Origin: JAZDMK01 sp043800975
GTDB taxonomy: Bacteria; Bacteroidota; Bacteroidia; Bacteroidales; JAHJDW01
Length of the DNA: 64,000 bases
Direction of reading: 5' to 3'
Assembly: GCA_043800975.1 (NCBI GenBank)
Contig: JAZDMK010000006.1
Span: 7,776-71,775, forward strand
Shown: positions 42,575-51,763 of the stretch, piece after piece
How positions within the stretch are numbered: position 1 is the first letter of the stretch
Layout of the letters: every line of letters begins with the position of its first letter
Made by a program: the position numbers and the translations under genes
Notes under the pieces: model-generated
What the model was told of the DNA's origin: nothing
The model's database searches: none
The model's input: the letters and a program-made list of their open reading frames with translations, nothing else

Positions 42575-43288
42575 ATGACCAAGCTTAGTGTAAATATCAA
42601 TAAAATAGCCACCCTCCGAAATGCCCGCGGAGGAAATATTCCCGATGTTCTTAAAGCAGCGCTTGACATTGAAAAATTCGGAGCAGAAGGCATTACCGTG
42701 CATCCACGTCCCGACGAAAGGCATATTCGCTATGCAGATGTATATGCATTGAAACCGGTTCTTAAAACGGAATTTAATATTGAGGGATACCCCAACGAAC
42801 GCTTCATTCAGTTAATAGAAGAAGTTCGCCCGGCTCAGGTAACACTGGTTCCCGATCCGCCGGATGCGCTGACATCCAATGCGGGCTGGGATACCAAAAA
42901 GAATAAAGATCTTTTAAAAGAGCTTTCTGAGGATTTTGAAAAATGGGGTGTGCGTGTTTCTATATTCATCAATCCCGATGTTGAGATGATCAAACATGCC
43001 GCCGATACAGGTGCAGACAGAGTTGAATTGTATACCGAGTCATATGCTTCCGGGTATGTCAAAGACCGTGAAAAAGCTATTGCGCCTTTTATTCTGGCAG
43101 CGCAAACAGCTATTCATGCAGGTCTTGGATTGAATGCCGGCCACGATCTGAGTCTCGAAAATTTAAAATATTTTAAAGAAAAAATTCCGGGATTGATGGA
43201 AGTTTCTATTGGTCATGCTTTGATTTCTGATGCCTTGTATCTAGGAATGGAAAACACAGTCAGGCTTTATTTAGATTGCCTCAAATAA
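42575..43288 (+). CDS. pdxJ: Pyridoxine 5'-phosphate synthase
   Basis: PdxJ closes the pyridoxine ring in vitamin B6 synthesis. From ATG 42575 (MTKLSVNINKIATLRNARG) the protein is 237 residues, the normal length. It shows GAEGITVHPRPDERHIRYAD, QVTLVPDPPDALTSNAGWD, VSIFINPD, VELYTESYA and the C-terminal GLGLNAGHDLSLENL, together covering the TIM-barrel active site. It is followed 4 bases later by an alpha/beta hydrolase gene. Confidence 0.97.
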   Translation: MTKLSVNINKIATLRNARGGNIPDVLKAALDIEKFGAEGITVHPRPDERHIRYADVYALKPVLKTEFNIEGYPNERFIQLIEEVRPAQVTLVPDPPDALTSNAGWDTKKNKDLLKELSEDFEKWGVRVSIFINPDVEMIKHAADTGADRVELYTESYASGYVKDREKAIAPFILAAQTAIHAGLGLNAGHDLSLENLKYFKEKIPGLMEVSIGHALISDALYLGMENTVRLYLDCLK

Positions 43289-43292
43289 ATTC

Positions 43293-44060
43293 ATGAAGCT
43301 CTTTTTTCAGAAAATGGGCGAGGGCCGACCCCTTTTTATTCTGCACGGCTTATTTGGTTTGTCCGACAACTGGTATTCCATCGGGAAAAAACTTTCTTCG
43401 CAATTTTGTGTTTACATTCCTGATATGCGCAATCACGGGCACTCCGGGCATTCTGATGATATGAATTATGAAGTAATGTCGGATGATCTGACTGCATTTA
43501 TTGAAAGTGAAAATATTACCAATCCCATAATTGTTGGACATTCAATGGGTGGCAAAGTGGCTTTGCAATTTGCCCTTAATCATTCGGATATTCCTGCAGG
43601 ACTTATCATTATTGATATTACAGCAGCTCAATATCCGCTTCATCATAAAAAATTTACGCAGGATTTGCTTCAGGTAAATTTTTCAGATGTCAAGGAAAGA
43701 AAAGATATTGAAATTCAGCTGGAGCAATTTATCAGCGAGCCTGCGGTATTGCAGCTGATGATGAAAAATATTCAGAGAAATGATAAGGGCAGGTTTCATT
43801 GGAAGTTCAACCTAGATGCAATTTCCAGGAACCTTGAAAATATTCATGCAAGAATTTATTCAGAGAACACTTTCAAAAAGCCTGCAATGCTGCTGCGCGG
43901 AACCGATTCAGAGTTCGTAAAGGAAGATTCTTTTGCTGAAACAAAATTGTTGTTTCCACTTTTAGAATTATCCACAATTGAAAATGCAGGGCACTGGGTG
44001 CAGGCCGATCAGCCCGAGGAAGTACTGTATAAAATTATTAGATTCAGCGAAGCAATTTAA
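43293..44060 (+). CDS. Alpha/beta hydrolase (YbfF-like esterase)
   Basis: The 255-residue protein has the catalytic triad residues S84 in VGHSMGG, D205 in LRGTDSEFV and H234 in NAGHWVQADQP. ILHGLFGLSDNW is the oxyanion-loop region and DMRNHGHSGHSDDMNYEVMS matches YbfF-type esterases. No signal peptide is seen, so it is cytoplasmic. Substrate unknown. It probably shares the pdxJ transcript. Its stop overlaps by 4 bases the convergent stop of the type IX cargo gene. Confidence 0.92.
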   Translation: MKLFFQKMGEGRPLFILHGLFGLSDNWYSIGKKLSSQFCVYIPDMRNHGHSGHSDDMNYEVMSDDLTAFIESENITNPIIVGHSMGGKVALQFALNHSDIPAGLIIIDITAAQYPLHHKKFTQDLLQVNFSDVKERKDIEIQLEQFISEPAVLQLMMKNIQRNDKGRFHWKFNLDAISRNLENIHARIYSENTFKKPAMLLRGTDSEFVKEDSFAETKLLFPLLELSTIENAGHWVQADQPEEVLYKIIRFSEAI

Positions 44061-44896
44061 TTTTTTAGAAATTTTTTCCGAATCTGCACACCTTTGTTAT
44101 TGGTAGCAATGAGTGTATAGAAGCCGCTTGGAAAGGAAGAAAGATCAATCGAAAAATTATTGCTTATTTTAACATTGTTCAGATAAAGTGTTTCTCCAAG
44201 ATTATTAATTACTGAAAGTTGAGTCATATTAAAATGGGCTGGTTCAATATTCAATACATCCAATGCAGGATTGGGATACACATGAATATTTCCGGCTTCA
44301 TTTTCTTTAACTGACATTGCCGGGATATTTGTAATAGTAATATCGTCAATAGCCACACCTTCGCCACCGCCAATGGTAATCAAAATAGAATCCGTTGCAC
44401 CGATCTGGGCCGAGGGAATTCCCACAGTCAGGTTCATCCAGTTATTCATCGCAGAGAATTCCGACCAGATAACATGGTTCGAAGGTCCATTTTTGATATT
44501 GACCTGAAGCACGGGCATCCCCCATGTCAAAGTGCTTGTAATGTAATAGCGGCAACTGAAAACCAAAGAATCGGCCGATGAAAGATCAACTGTTCCGGTA
44601 CTTACATTTGCAACATAGAAGCCACCGCAGGGAGACTGCGGATTGACGGCCATAAAATATCCGCCGTTCTGTGATCCGTTAAAATTCACATTTGCGGAAA
44701 AAAATATGGCAGCATTTCCTCTTGATGCTTCACCGCAGGGAGAAGCACCTTCGGTAAGCTGAAGGTCACCGGGATTTACAAATGAAGTAACAGGGCTTGT
44801 TTCAAAATCTTCATGAAACAGAATCTGCGCTTGTGCTGTAAAATTTAGCGATGTTGCTAAAAGTATAATTGCGGAAAAAATAGTTTTGGTTTTCAT
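44057..44896 (-). CDS. Secreted protein with type IX (type A) C-terminal sorting domain
   Basis: From ATG 44896 the protein is 279 residues: signal peptide MKTKTIFSAIILLATSLNFTAQAQ, then a beta-rich jelly-roll-like body (HEDFETSPVTSFVNPGDLQL and VDLSSADSLVFSCRYYI) and a C-terminal sorting domain of about 75 residues starting VYPNPALDVLNIE and ending IRKKFLKN. It is therefore a cargo of the type IX system whose sortase-type and PorV-type genes lie at 57-63 kb. The body resembles carbohydrate-binding or adhesion modules, but no specific family is clear. Four cysteines may form disulfides. Confidence 0.9.
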   Translation of the reverse strand: MKTKTIFSAIILLATSLNFTAQAQILFHEDFETSPVTSFVNPGDLQLTEGASPCGEASRGNAAIFFSANVNFNGSQNGGYFMAVNPQSPCGGFYVANVSTGTVDLSSADSLVFSCRYYITSTLTWGMPVLQVNIKNGPSNHVIWSEFSAMNNWMNLTVGIPSAQIGATDSILITIGGGEGVAIDDITITNIPAMSVKENEAGNIHVYPNPALDVLNIEPAHFNMTQLSVINNLGETLYLNNVKISNNFSIDLSSFPSGFYTLIATNNKGVQIRKKFLKN

Positions 44897-44957
44897 AATG
44901 TATGGTTTGAGAGGATTTGTGTAAAGATAAATAGAAAAGAACAAATGAAAAAAAACA

Positions 44958-45476
44958 TTAAGATTCTTTTTGAACATCGTTCAGACGGAAGCCATACTTC
45001 CCTGCAAATTCTTTTTGTTTTGTTTTGAATTCATCCAAAGCCAGATCAAGCTCAAGGCGAATATCAGAGCGAAGCTTATCCAGTTTTTTTTGCTGAAAAA
45101 CGGAAAATGTGCGTAGGTGCGTATCGCTGATCTGAATTATTTCGGCGTATTGTTTTTCTAAGAGCGTTCTGTATAAATTTATAAGTTTTAAGGCTGCGTT
45201 TTTTAACGAATTGTTGTTTTCGAAGTCGCCTTGTTTTTCAATTGCCATTGCAGATATGCCGGTTTGTTTAATTGCATTCAATCTGTTTTTTTCTGAAAGT
45301 TGTACATCTCCATTTTCAAAAGACTTATCGAGAATATTCATTTCTTCCACAACCAAAGACTGGTATTTGATAATTGTGTCGTTGTATTGCACCGCATGCT
45401 TCGAGCTGGATGAACAGGAAGGCAATACAAGACTCAGCGCGATGCAGATTGATAGTATGGCGGGTGTAATTTTCAT
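44958..45476 (-). CDS. Lipoprotein of unknown function, helical
   Basis: The 172-residue protein has a lipoprotein signal MKITPAILSICIALSLVLPSC with C21 in the lipobox. The mature part is predicted helical with charged residues (TIIKYQSLVVEEMNILDKSF, LRTFSVFQQKKLDKLRSDI) and may form a coiled coil. The pattern recalls uncharacterised surface lipoproteins seen in Leptospira and Bacteroidota, but I would not assign a family. It lies 61 bases upstream of the type IX cargo gene on the same strand. Confidence 0.7.
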   Translation of the reverse strand: MKITPAILSICIALSLVLPSCSSSSKHAVQYNDTIIKYQSLVVEEMNILDKSFENGDVQLSEKNRLNAIKQTGISAMAIEKQGDFENNNSLKNAALKLINLYRTLLEKQYAEIIQISDTHLRTFSVFQQKKLDKLRSDIRLELDLALDEFKTKQKEFAGKYGFRLNDVQKES

Positions 45477-45573
45477 ATCTCAGCACAAAATTAATCTTTT
45501 TAGGTTGTGTATAGAATGAATAAGAAAAAAATCAGTTTGTTTTTATTGTATTTTTGGAAATCAATTCAAGAAT

Positions 45574-46329
45574 ATGACTCCGGTTTCTGCGGTGATAATT
45601 ACTTTTAATGAAGAGCGCAACATTGCGCGCTGCATTGATTCCCTAAAAGGAATTGCAAATGAGATTGTGGTGCTGGATTCTTTTTCCAAAGATAAAACCG
45701 AAGAAATCTGCCGAAATCTTGGGGTGAAATTTTTTCAGCATGCTTTCGACGGGCATATTCAGCAAAAAAACAGGGCAATCAAGTACGCTACCTATCCGCA
45801 TGTGTTGTCGCTTGATGCGGATGAAGCTTTGTCGGATGAACTAAAAAAATCAATTCTGGATGTAAAAAATAATTTTTCACGGGATGGTTATTCCATGAAC
45901 CGCATGACGAATTATTGCGGGAAGTGGATCAAGCACAGCGGCTGGTATCCGGACAGAAAGTTGCGGCTTTGGAATTCTCAAAAGGGCGAATGGCGCGGGA
46001 TCAATCCGCATGATAAATACGAATTGTTTGAAGGTGGCAATGAAGGATTTTTAAAGGGCGATCTTTTGCATTATTCTTATTACAGCATTGAGCAGCACCG
46101 CGAGCAGATCGAGAAATTCAGTACTATTGCCGCGAAAGCACTTTACGGGATGAATAAAAAATCAACACTGCTGCATTTGATTATTAAACCCGTTGCCAAA
46201 TTTATCAGAAACTATTTTCTGAAACTGGGTTTTCTGGATGGCGCTTCCGGTTGGACCATCTGCAGGCTAACTGCGAAAGAGACGTATATGAAGTATGCGA
46301 AACTGCGGAAGTTAAACAAGGATAAATAG
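45574..46329 (+). CDS. Glycosyltransferase family 2 protein, WaaE/KdtX-like
   Basis: The 251-residue protein is a GT-A fold family 2 transferase: VSAVIITFNEERNIARCIDS, IVVLDSFSKDKT and LSLDADEAL (DxD-type metal site), followed by KLRLWNSQKGEWRG. The group includes WaaE/KdtX, which adds glucose to the lipopolysaccharide inner core, so an LPS core role is likely. The C-terminal part has IIKPVAKFIRNYFLKLGFLD, an amphipathic region that could touch the membrane. A -7-like TATTTTTG lies at 45549-45556. It stands alone between minus-strand genes. Confidence 0.92.
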   Translation: MTPVSAVIITFNEERNIARCIDSLKGIANEIVVLDSFSKDKTEEICRNLGVKFFQHAFDGHIQQKNRAIKYATYPHVLSLDADEALSDELKKSILDVKNNFSRDGYSMNRMTNYCGKWIKHSGWYPDRKLRLWNSQKGEWRGINPHDKYELFEGGNEGFLKGDLLHYSYYSIEQHREQIEKFSTIAAKALYGMNKKSTLLHLIIKPVAKFIRNYFLKLGFLDGASGWTICRLTAKETYMKYAKLRKLNKDK

Positions 46330-46334
46330 AAATC

Positions 46335-47681
46335 TTATTTCGGTTGCGATCCAACAGGTTTCTGCGGAGTATCCTGTGGGTTCAAAAGATTTTTCACCAG
46401 TTTTCCTTTATCATAAATGGCCTGAAATAGTATCTGTCCGTCTTTGCTGTAGAATGTCCATTTGCCATCTTTCTTGCTGTGATAGTAGCTTCCTTTTTCA
46501 GCCACTTTTTTGTTGGCATGATAGGAAATAAATTTTCCGTGTAAAATATTTTTATTGAAAGTTTCTTTCATCATCAGGCGGTTGAACATATCGTAAAATT
46601 CCCATTCACCCTGTTTTTTATCATCCAGATAGCTTCCTTTTTCAAGTGTTTTGCCCGTTTCGTAGTTGCCAAAATACTTGCCGTTCTTTAATCCTTTTTT
46701 ATAGGTACACATGTATTCCGTTTCGCCATTTTCAAACCAGTGCGTATCCGAACCGTCTTTTACGTTGTCCTTGTAATGGGTAACATATTTTACTTTGCCA
46801 CTTTTGAACCAACCTTCCCATTTGCCCGTCATTTGCCCTGCCGAGAAGAATCCTTTATCACGCAGCACACCATCTTCATACCATGTATTCCATTCACCTT
46901 CTTCTTTTCCGTTTTTAAAAAGACCGGTGTGATGTACTTTTCCGTTTTTATGCCATGCCGTGGTAGTGCCTTCTTTCATGCCCATGACGTAAGTAATCTC
47001 TTTCCACTTTTCATCCGTGTCGTAATAATAGGTCCACTTTCCATTTAGTTTGCCGTTGCTGAAAGAGCCTTCACTGCCCGGTTTCCCGTTGAAGTGATAA
47101 AATGTCCAGGGCCCGTCCTGTAAGCCTGCAACAGAACTGCCTTTCATTTCAACATTTTCGTTACCGTACCACCAGGTGGCAGGACCTTCAATTTTTCCAT
47201 CTTTATAAACACCTTCAAATTCTTTTTTGCCGTTGTTGTGCCAGCTGGTGCAAGGGCCGTTCTGCATTCCGTTTGCATACACTGCTTCTTTTTTTAATCT
47301 GCCAAGTGTGTCCCAATAAAGCCATTTGCCACTCATCTTTCCATTACATACAGGACCGCGCATTTCTTCTTTTCCGTTTTCATACCAGTTCACACTAATA
47401 CCACTGTCGGCTGCAATCACGCTCCATTTGCGACCTGTATGATAAAAATAATTCCATTTTCCGGTTTTTTTACCTTCTTTGAAATTACCCACACACATCT
47501 TTTGGCCGTTCTCATACCAATAGGTCCACAATTCTGTTTCCAGAGAATCTATTTTATAACCTTCGCTTTTTTTCTGTTTGTTGGGCCAGAAATCGGTTGA
47601 GAGTTTTTTAACAGGCTGCGCAGAAAGCAGAAGAGATGAGATCAGGAATATGCTAAGAAAACAAAAGGATTTTTTATTCAT
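46335..47681 (-). CDS. Secreted YwqK/MORN-like repeat protein (16 units)
   Basis: The 448-residue protein has a signal peptide (MNKKSFCFLSIFLISSLLLSAQ) and then about 16 repeats of roughly 23 residues of the form W-x-YENG-...-G-x-F/Y-x-NGK-x-x-GKW, covering nearly all the mature sequence. Databases often label this repeat as toxin-antitoxin YwqK antitoxin, but the only part in common is the repeat, and no toxin gene is next to it. Repeat arrays of this kind probably form an elongated beta structure used for binding. It converges with the WaaE-like gene. Confidence 0.88.
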   Translation of the reverse strand: MNKKSFCFLSIFLISSLLLSAQPVKKLSTDFWPNKQKKSEGYKIDSLETELWTYWYENGQKMCVGNFKEGKKTGKWNYFYHTGRKWSVIAADSGISVNWYENGKEEMRGPVCNGKMSGKWLYWDTLGRLKKEAVYANGMQNGPCTSWHNNGKKEFEGVYKDGKIEGPATWWYGNENVEMKGSSVAGLQDGPWTFYHFNGKPGSEGSFSNGKLNGKWTYYYDTDEKWKEITYVMGMKEGTTTAWHKNGKVHHTGLFKNGKEEGEWNTWYEDGVLRDKGFFSAGQMTGKWEGWFKSGKVKYVTHYKDNVKDGSDTHWFENGETEYMCTYKKGLKNGKYFGNYETGKTLEKGSYLDDKKQGEWEFYDMFNRLMMKETFNKNILHGKFISYHANKKVAEKGSYYHSKKDGKWTFYSKDGQILFQAIYDKGKLVKNLLNPQDTPQKPVGSQPK

Positions 47682-47767
47682 TTGATTTGATTTTAATCAG
47701 GTACAATAATATCAATTTTTAAAAGAACGTAAGAACATCCTAAAAAAGTATTATCAACCGGAAGTTG

Positions 47768-48742
47768 TCAGTTATTTCTTTGAATGGTAAACAAAATAAG
47801 ATTTTCAAAAGAGTCTCTTGCAGCGCAGGGAGCAGCAACCTCTTTCAGTAAAACGATCGCATCCTCTGCCAGTGAATCCATTTTTTTCTGAGCCATGGAT
47901 ATCCCACCTTTTTCATTTACAAACCGAATGACTTCCTCCACCTTGCCCTTTTTTTCACTGTCATGTTTGATGGTTCTCAGAATTTTTTTCTTTTCAGAAG
48001 GATCGGATTTTTGTAGCGCGTAAATCAAAGGAAGTGTAACTTTTTGCTCTCGGATATCGAGACCCGTAGGCTTTCCAATGCTTTTCGAAATCCTGTAATC
48101 AAACACATCATCCCGAATCTGGAATGCAGTTCCCAGCAATTCGCCAACCCGGTACATTTTTTTTGATATTTCTTCGGAACAGCCTGCTGATAAAGATCCG
48201 CACGCACAACAAGCACCAAAAAGAGTGGCTGTTTTTCGGCGGATTACTTCAAAATAAAGTTCTTCGGTGATATCAAGCTTTCTGGCTTTTTCATATTGCA
48301 ATAGTTCGCCTTCACTCATGTCGCGAACAGCGCGGGACACGATTTCGAGCAAAGGATAATCTTTATTTTCCAGTGCAAGCAACATCCCGCGGGAAAGAAG
48401 AAAATCGCCGGATAAAACAGAAATTTTGTTTTTCCAGATAGCGTTCAGTGAAAAGAATCCTCTACGTTCATCCGAATTATCAACCACATCATCATGGATG
48501 AGCGTGGCAGAATGCAAGAGCTCAATCAAAGCTGCTGCGCGATACGTGGATTCTGTTGCTTCATTAAAAATCTTTGCAGCCAGAAAAACAAACATCGGGC
48601 GAACCTGCTTGCCTTTTCGTTTCAGCATATAGCGCAGAACCTTATCCAATAAAGGAATGGGTGTTTGAATGTACTCGCGGAATTTGGTGTCGAATACATC
48701 AAGTTCTTTCTGTATGGGTTGTTTCAGATCGGAAAGATTCAT
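47768..48742 (-). CDS. Polyprenyl synthetase family protein (trans-prenyl diphosphate synthase)
   Basis: From ATG 48742 the protein is 324 residues. The two aspartate-rich motifs of trans-prenyl transferases are present: HDDVVDNSDERRG (D84, D85, D88) and RDDVFDY, with GKQVRPM for diphosphate binding. Such enzymes make long-chain prenyl diphosphates, in this phylum usually for menaquinone side chains. The chain length cannot be read with certainty. A -7-like TATCTTTG lies upstream on the minus strand at 48764-48771. Confidence 0.94.
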   Translation of the reverse strand: MNLSDLKQPIQKELDVFDTKFREYIQTPIPLLDKVLRYMLKRKGKQVRPMFVFLAAKIFNEATESTYRAAALIELLHSATLIHDDVVDNSDERRGFFSLNAIWKNKISVLSGDFLLSRGMLLALENKDYPLLEIVSRAVRDMSEGELLQYEKARKLDITEELYFEVIRRKTATLFGACCACGSLSAGCSEEISKKMYRVGELLGTAFQIRDDVFDYRISKSIGKPTGLDIREQKVTLPLIYALQKSDPSEKKKILRTIKHDSEKKGKVEEVIRFVNEKGGISMAQKKMDSLAEDAIVLLKEVAAPCAARDSFENLILFTIQRNN

Positions 48743-48776
48743 ATTTGAATAAATGAATGCGGACAAAGATACAAAA

Positions 48777-48811
48777 TTGACCGAAGACCGTAGTCAGAAG
48801 ACCGAAATGGA
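48777..48811. repeat. Remnant of the accgaagaccg repeat type
   Basis: The sequence accgaagaccg, then agaagaccgaaatgg, is in the reverse sense of the gtcttcggtctccggtcttcc words at 30769-30881. It lies in the gap between the divergent prenyl synthase and radical SAM genes. Confidence 0.45.
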
Positions 48812-48854
48812 AAAGCCAGCGTTAGTTTCTCCTTTCTTAATTTGTATTTTTCCA

Positions 48855-48882
48855 TTTGACATGCTTCGATTGTTTACTTTTG
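48855..48882 (+). promoter_or_regulatory. Promoter of the COG0731-like radical SAM gene
   Basis: TTTG (48855-48858) and TACTTTTG (48875-48882) are separated by 16 bases, slightly short but acceptable for the -33/-7 pair. The start codon follows 12 bases later. Confidence 0.5.
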
Positions 48883-48894
48883 CAAAAAAGATAT

Positions 48895-49674
48895 ATGGGA
48901 ACGTTTCTTTTTCACAACGTTGTATTTGGGCCGGTGCTAAGTCGCAGACTTGGGCTTTCACTTGGAATAAACCTTCTGCCATTAAACCGAAAAATTTGCA
49001 ATTTCAACTGCATTTATTGTGAGTGTGGATGGACGGAAGCAGCTGTTATACCCGAAAATGAATATCCTCCCCGTGAGCTGGTCAAAGAAAAACTTATAGA
49101 ACGACTCAAGGAACTTGCCGAACAACAGCATTTGCCGGAAGCAATCACATTCGCTGGAAATGGAGAGCCCACCCTGCACCCATTGTTTTCTGAAATTATT
49201 GATGATACAATTGAAGCCAGAAATATATTTGCACCTGATGCAAAGGTTACAGTTCTATCAAATGCATCGGGTATTGTTAATGACAAAATTTTTGAGGCAC
49301 TGAAAAAAATTGACAACAATATTTTAAAACTTGACGCGGGTTCACAAGAGACGCTGGCAAAAATTAACCGTCCGTTATCAGAATGTAATCTTGAATTGCT
49401 TACTGATCGAATGAAATCTTTTCATGGAAAAATGATTATACAATCGCTTTTTCTGCGTGGAGAAGTGGATGGAATTCCGGTTGATAATGTAAGTGATGAA
49501 GAAATCAAGCTATGGTTAAAAATAGTTTGTGAAGTGAAGCCATCGCTAGTAATGATATACCCTGTTGCACGTTCAACGCCGGGTGGAGGAATTGAAAAAG
49601 TTTCGCGGGAAGAATTAGAAGCGATTGCTGCACGCGTGAATGCATGCGGGATTGAAACGATGGTCGTTAATTAG
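48895..49674 (+). CDS. Radical SAM protein, COG0731 (wyosine-synthase-like) group
   Basis: From ATG 48895 the protein is 259 residues. The N-terminal VVFGPVLSRRLGLSLGINLL is diagnostic of the COG0731-like group of radical SAM enzymes, and the cluster motif is C35-x3-C39-x2-C42 in KICNFNCIYCECG. ITFAGNGEPTLHP is the GGE-equivalent SAM-binding motif. Archaeal members modify tRNA wyosine, but bacterial members have no established role. An upstream in-frame start would add 13 residues and is not supported. Confidence 0.9.
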   Translation: MGTFLFHNVVFGPVLSRRLGLSLGINLLPLNRKICNFNCIYCECGWTEAAVIPENEYPPRELVKEKLIERLKELAEQQHLPEAITFAGNGEPTLHPLFSEIIDDTIEARNIFAPDAKVTVLSNASGIVNDKIFEALKKIDNNILKLDAGSQETLAKINRPLSECNLELLTDRMKSFHGKMIIQSLFLRGEVDGIPVDNVSDEEIKLWLKIVCEVKPSLVMIYPVARSTPGGGIEKVSREELEAIAARVNACGIETMVVN

Positions 49675-49677
49675 AAT

Positions 49678-50178
49678 TTATTTTTTCTTCGTAGTTTTCT
49701 TTAAGGATGCATTAAACTGAAACGGAAGGAAAGTTTCGGAAGAAGGCGCTACTATTATTTTGTCATTCGTTCCAGAAAGCAAAATGGTAATTGGTTTTTT
49801 CTGCAAAGATTCATATTCTGCAATTACCTGCCGGCAGGAACCGCAAGGGTATATAGGTACAGAAGCCGGTTTTCCATGTGATTCGGCTGTAATTGCTATG
49901 GCTTTAATTTTTGCTTTCGGAAAATTAGCTTTGGCAGAAAAAAGGGCAACTCTTTCAGCGCACATGCCTGAAGGAAAAGCAATATTTTCCTGGTTGTTTC
50001 CCTGAACAATCACATTGTTGTCGAGCCAAACTGCACAACCTACCTGAAATTCTGAATAAGGTGCATAAGCGTCCTTTGCTGCACGTTTAGCGGCATGAAG
50101 TAATGATGCAAAATCAGGATCGAGTTCCCTGGCATTACTAAATTCCTGTATTGTCAGTATGGTTTTAATTTTTTTCAT
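49678..50178 (-). CDS. cdd: Cytidine deaminase
   Basis: Cdd deaminates cytidine and deoxycytidine. From ATG 50178 the protein has 166 residues, longer than the usual 130-135 because of an N-terminal extension. The zinc site is visible: C73 in GMCAERVALF with catalytic E75, and C112 and C115 in YPCGSCRQVIAEY. YAPYSEFQVGCAV is the substrate-binding N-terminal motif. All residues needed for the homotetrameric type are present. It overlaps the O-antigen ligase gene by 14 bases. Confidence 0.95.
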   Translation of the reverse strand: MKKIKTILTIQEFSNARELDPDFASLLHAAKRAAKDAYAPYSEFQVGCAVWLDNNVIVQGNNQENIAFPSGMCAERVALFSAKANFPKAKIKAIAITAESHGKPASVPIYPCGSCRQVIAEYESLQKKPITILLSGTNDKIIVAPSSETFLPFQFNASLKKTTKKK

Positions 50179-51757
50179 GATGTTTTTTTTCGCTGAGTGA
50201 AAGGATATCATTTTTTGCAGAAAGAGTAAGGAACACGCTGAAAAAAGCGTAAAACGTAACGCCGGTTGATGTTTCAAGTGTATCTTCAGTAAGCATTGAA
50301 ATTATTAAAATAAGAAAAAACGGAACGTACAGAAAATGTTTTTTTGTATACAATGGATAAAATAAAACGAGTAAAAAAAGCAGAAGCCCGGGAATGCCGA
50401 ATAAAATGGCCATTGTGAGGTATTCATTGTGTGTTTTCAAACGCCATCGGGGTTGGAGTTTTGATTTTGAAATTTCGTATTGATTTTTATAGGCCTGATT
50501 AATATCACCAGTACCTACGCCAATAATTAAATTGTTTTTAAAAATCTGCCAGCCATTTTTCCAGAATTCGATTCGCATTGTAGCGGAATGTCCGCTTGGA
50601 TTTCCATATTGAATGTAATTGTCATATTCCCAAATAAGGCTGTGAATACGGGCTTTCAAGTCGGATTTTTTCATGTACAGAATATTGGCTGTACCATTTT
50701 CGATTTCATGAATCTCATCATGAGAAAGTGATAAAAATCCAACAGAATCTTTTCGCAATCCTTTTGAAGTCATAAACCGCAGCAGGGTGTAACGAATTCC
50801 CTGGTTGTTATTATCAAGGCTGTCAAAAGGAATATTACTGGAACGTTTCCAGGCGCGTTCCAATTCTTTCCAGGCCATATAACGATATACGAAATATCCG
50901 TTTTCTTTTTCTTTGTTTTCGAGCTTATGCTCATACATTTCTCCGCCTTTCGTATAAAGCGCTGGCATTTTTTCATCCGTTTCGCGCTGAATGTAAAAAT
51001 CTGCGATCTGTTTTTTTATATAGAAAAACGAAACAATAACAAGCCCTGTTAAGAGCACTGCCGGAATCGATCGCAGCCAGGGACTTTGAATATTTCTAAA
51101 TAAATTAAACACGATGAAAAGTGATAAAATCAGAAGTATCGAAATTCCGGTTACGGACTCAAGCACTACTAAAAACCATAAAAACCAGAGTGCAGGAAGA
51201 AGTAAAAGAATTTTTTTTAAATGGGGTTTGAAAAGTTCATCAAACATGAAGAAGTAATACAATGCAGCAACAGAAAGGCAAACCATCAGGCTTAAGCGGA
51301 TGTTTGATATGAAAACAGAAATGTCACGAATGTCGATAATTTCTTTTCCTGTTAAACCCTGATAAACTAAATAACTATACAAAGTGGAAAAGAAAACGGC
51401 AACAGTAAAAAAGGCAAGCAGTCCTCGAAATACTTTTCTGCATGGGGCTTCAGAAGTCGATAAGATTAATGTTAATATAAATATCGGTGCTTTCACACGA
51501 AGATCTTTCAGGGCATATGAAAAATCTGTTGTCCAGAGTAATCCAATTACGTGAATAAAATAGAGTGAGAGAAAAATCCACGCAAGGCGGTTTACGCGAA
51601 GTTTATTCCATTTCTCACGAAAGCGGCCTTCAATAAGCCAGTTTCCAGCTAAAATTATTTGTGATATACTGAGAAAAAATTCGGAGAAGGGAAGCCCTGC
51701 TATTAAAAGCACCAAGCCTGCCACAAAGATCCCGCGGTGAATTTTTTCTCTGTTCAT
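50165..51757 (-). CDS. O-antigen ligase/polymerase family membrane protein
   Basis: The 530-residue protein has about ten membrane segments and, in its C-terminal third, a periplasmic loop followed by IIGVGTGDINQAYKN, RLKTHNEYLTMAILFGIPGLL, which is the Wzy_C/WaaL signature with the conserved His of the ligase family. It may join O-antigen or another polysaccharide to lipid A core, or polymerise glycan. A long extramembrane stretch (about 255-400, YTKGGEMYEHKLENKEKENG) is unusual. It lies 6 bases downstream of the CtpA-type protease gene. WaaL and Wzy cannot be told apart from the sequence. Confidence 0.85.
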   Translation of the reverse strand: MNREKIHRGIFVAGLVLLIAGLPFSEFFLSISQIILAGNWLIEGRFREKWNKLRVNRLAWIFLSLYFIHVIGLLWTTDFSYALKDLRVKAPIFILTLILSTSEAPCRKVFRGLLAFFTVAVFFSTLYSYLVYQGLTGKEIIDIRDISVFISNIRLSLMVCLSVAALYYFFMFDELFKPHLKKILLLLPALWFLWFLVVLESVTGISILLILSLFIVFNLFRNIQSPWLRSIPAVLLTGLVIVSFFYIKKQIADFYIQRETDEKMPALYTKGGEMYEHKLENKEKENGYFVYRYMAWKELERAWKRSSNIPFDSLDNNNQGIRYTLLRFMTSKGLRKDSVGFLSLSHDEIHEIENGTANILYMKKSDLKARIHSLIWEYDNYIQYGNPSGHSATMRIEFWKNGWQIFKNNLIIGVGTGDINQAYKNQYEISKSKLQPRWRLKTHNEYLTMAILFGIPGLLLFLLVLFYPLYTKKHFLYVPFFLILIISMLTEDTLETSTGVTFYAFFSVFLTLSAKNDILSLSEKKHHEKN

Positions 51758-51763
51758 TCCCGT

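Noticed and set aside
46335..47681. Toxin-antitoxin system at the YwqK-like gene
   Set aside because: No toxin gene is adjacent and the protein has a signal peptide; the label would rest only on repeat similarity.
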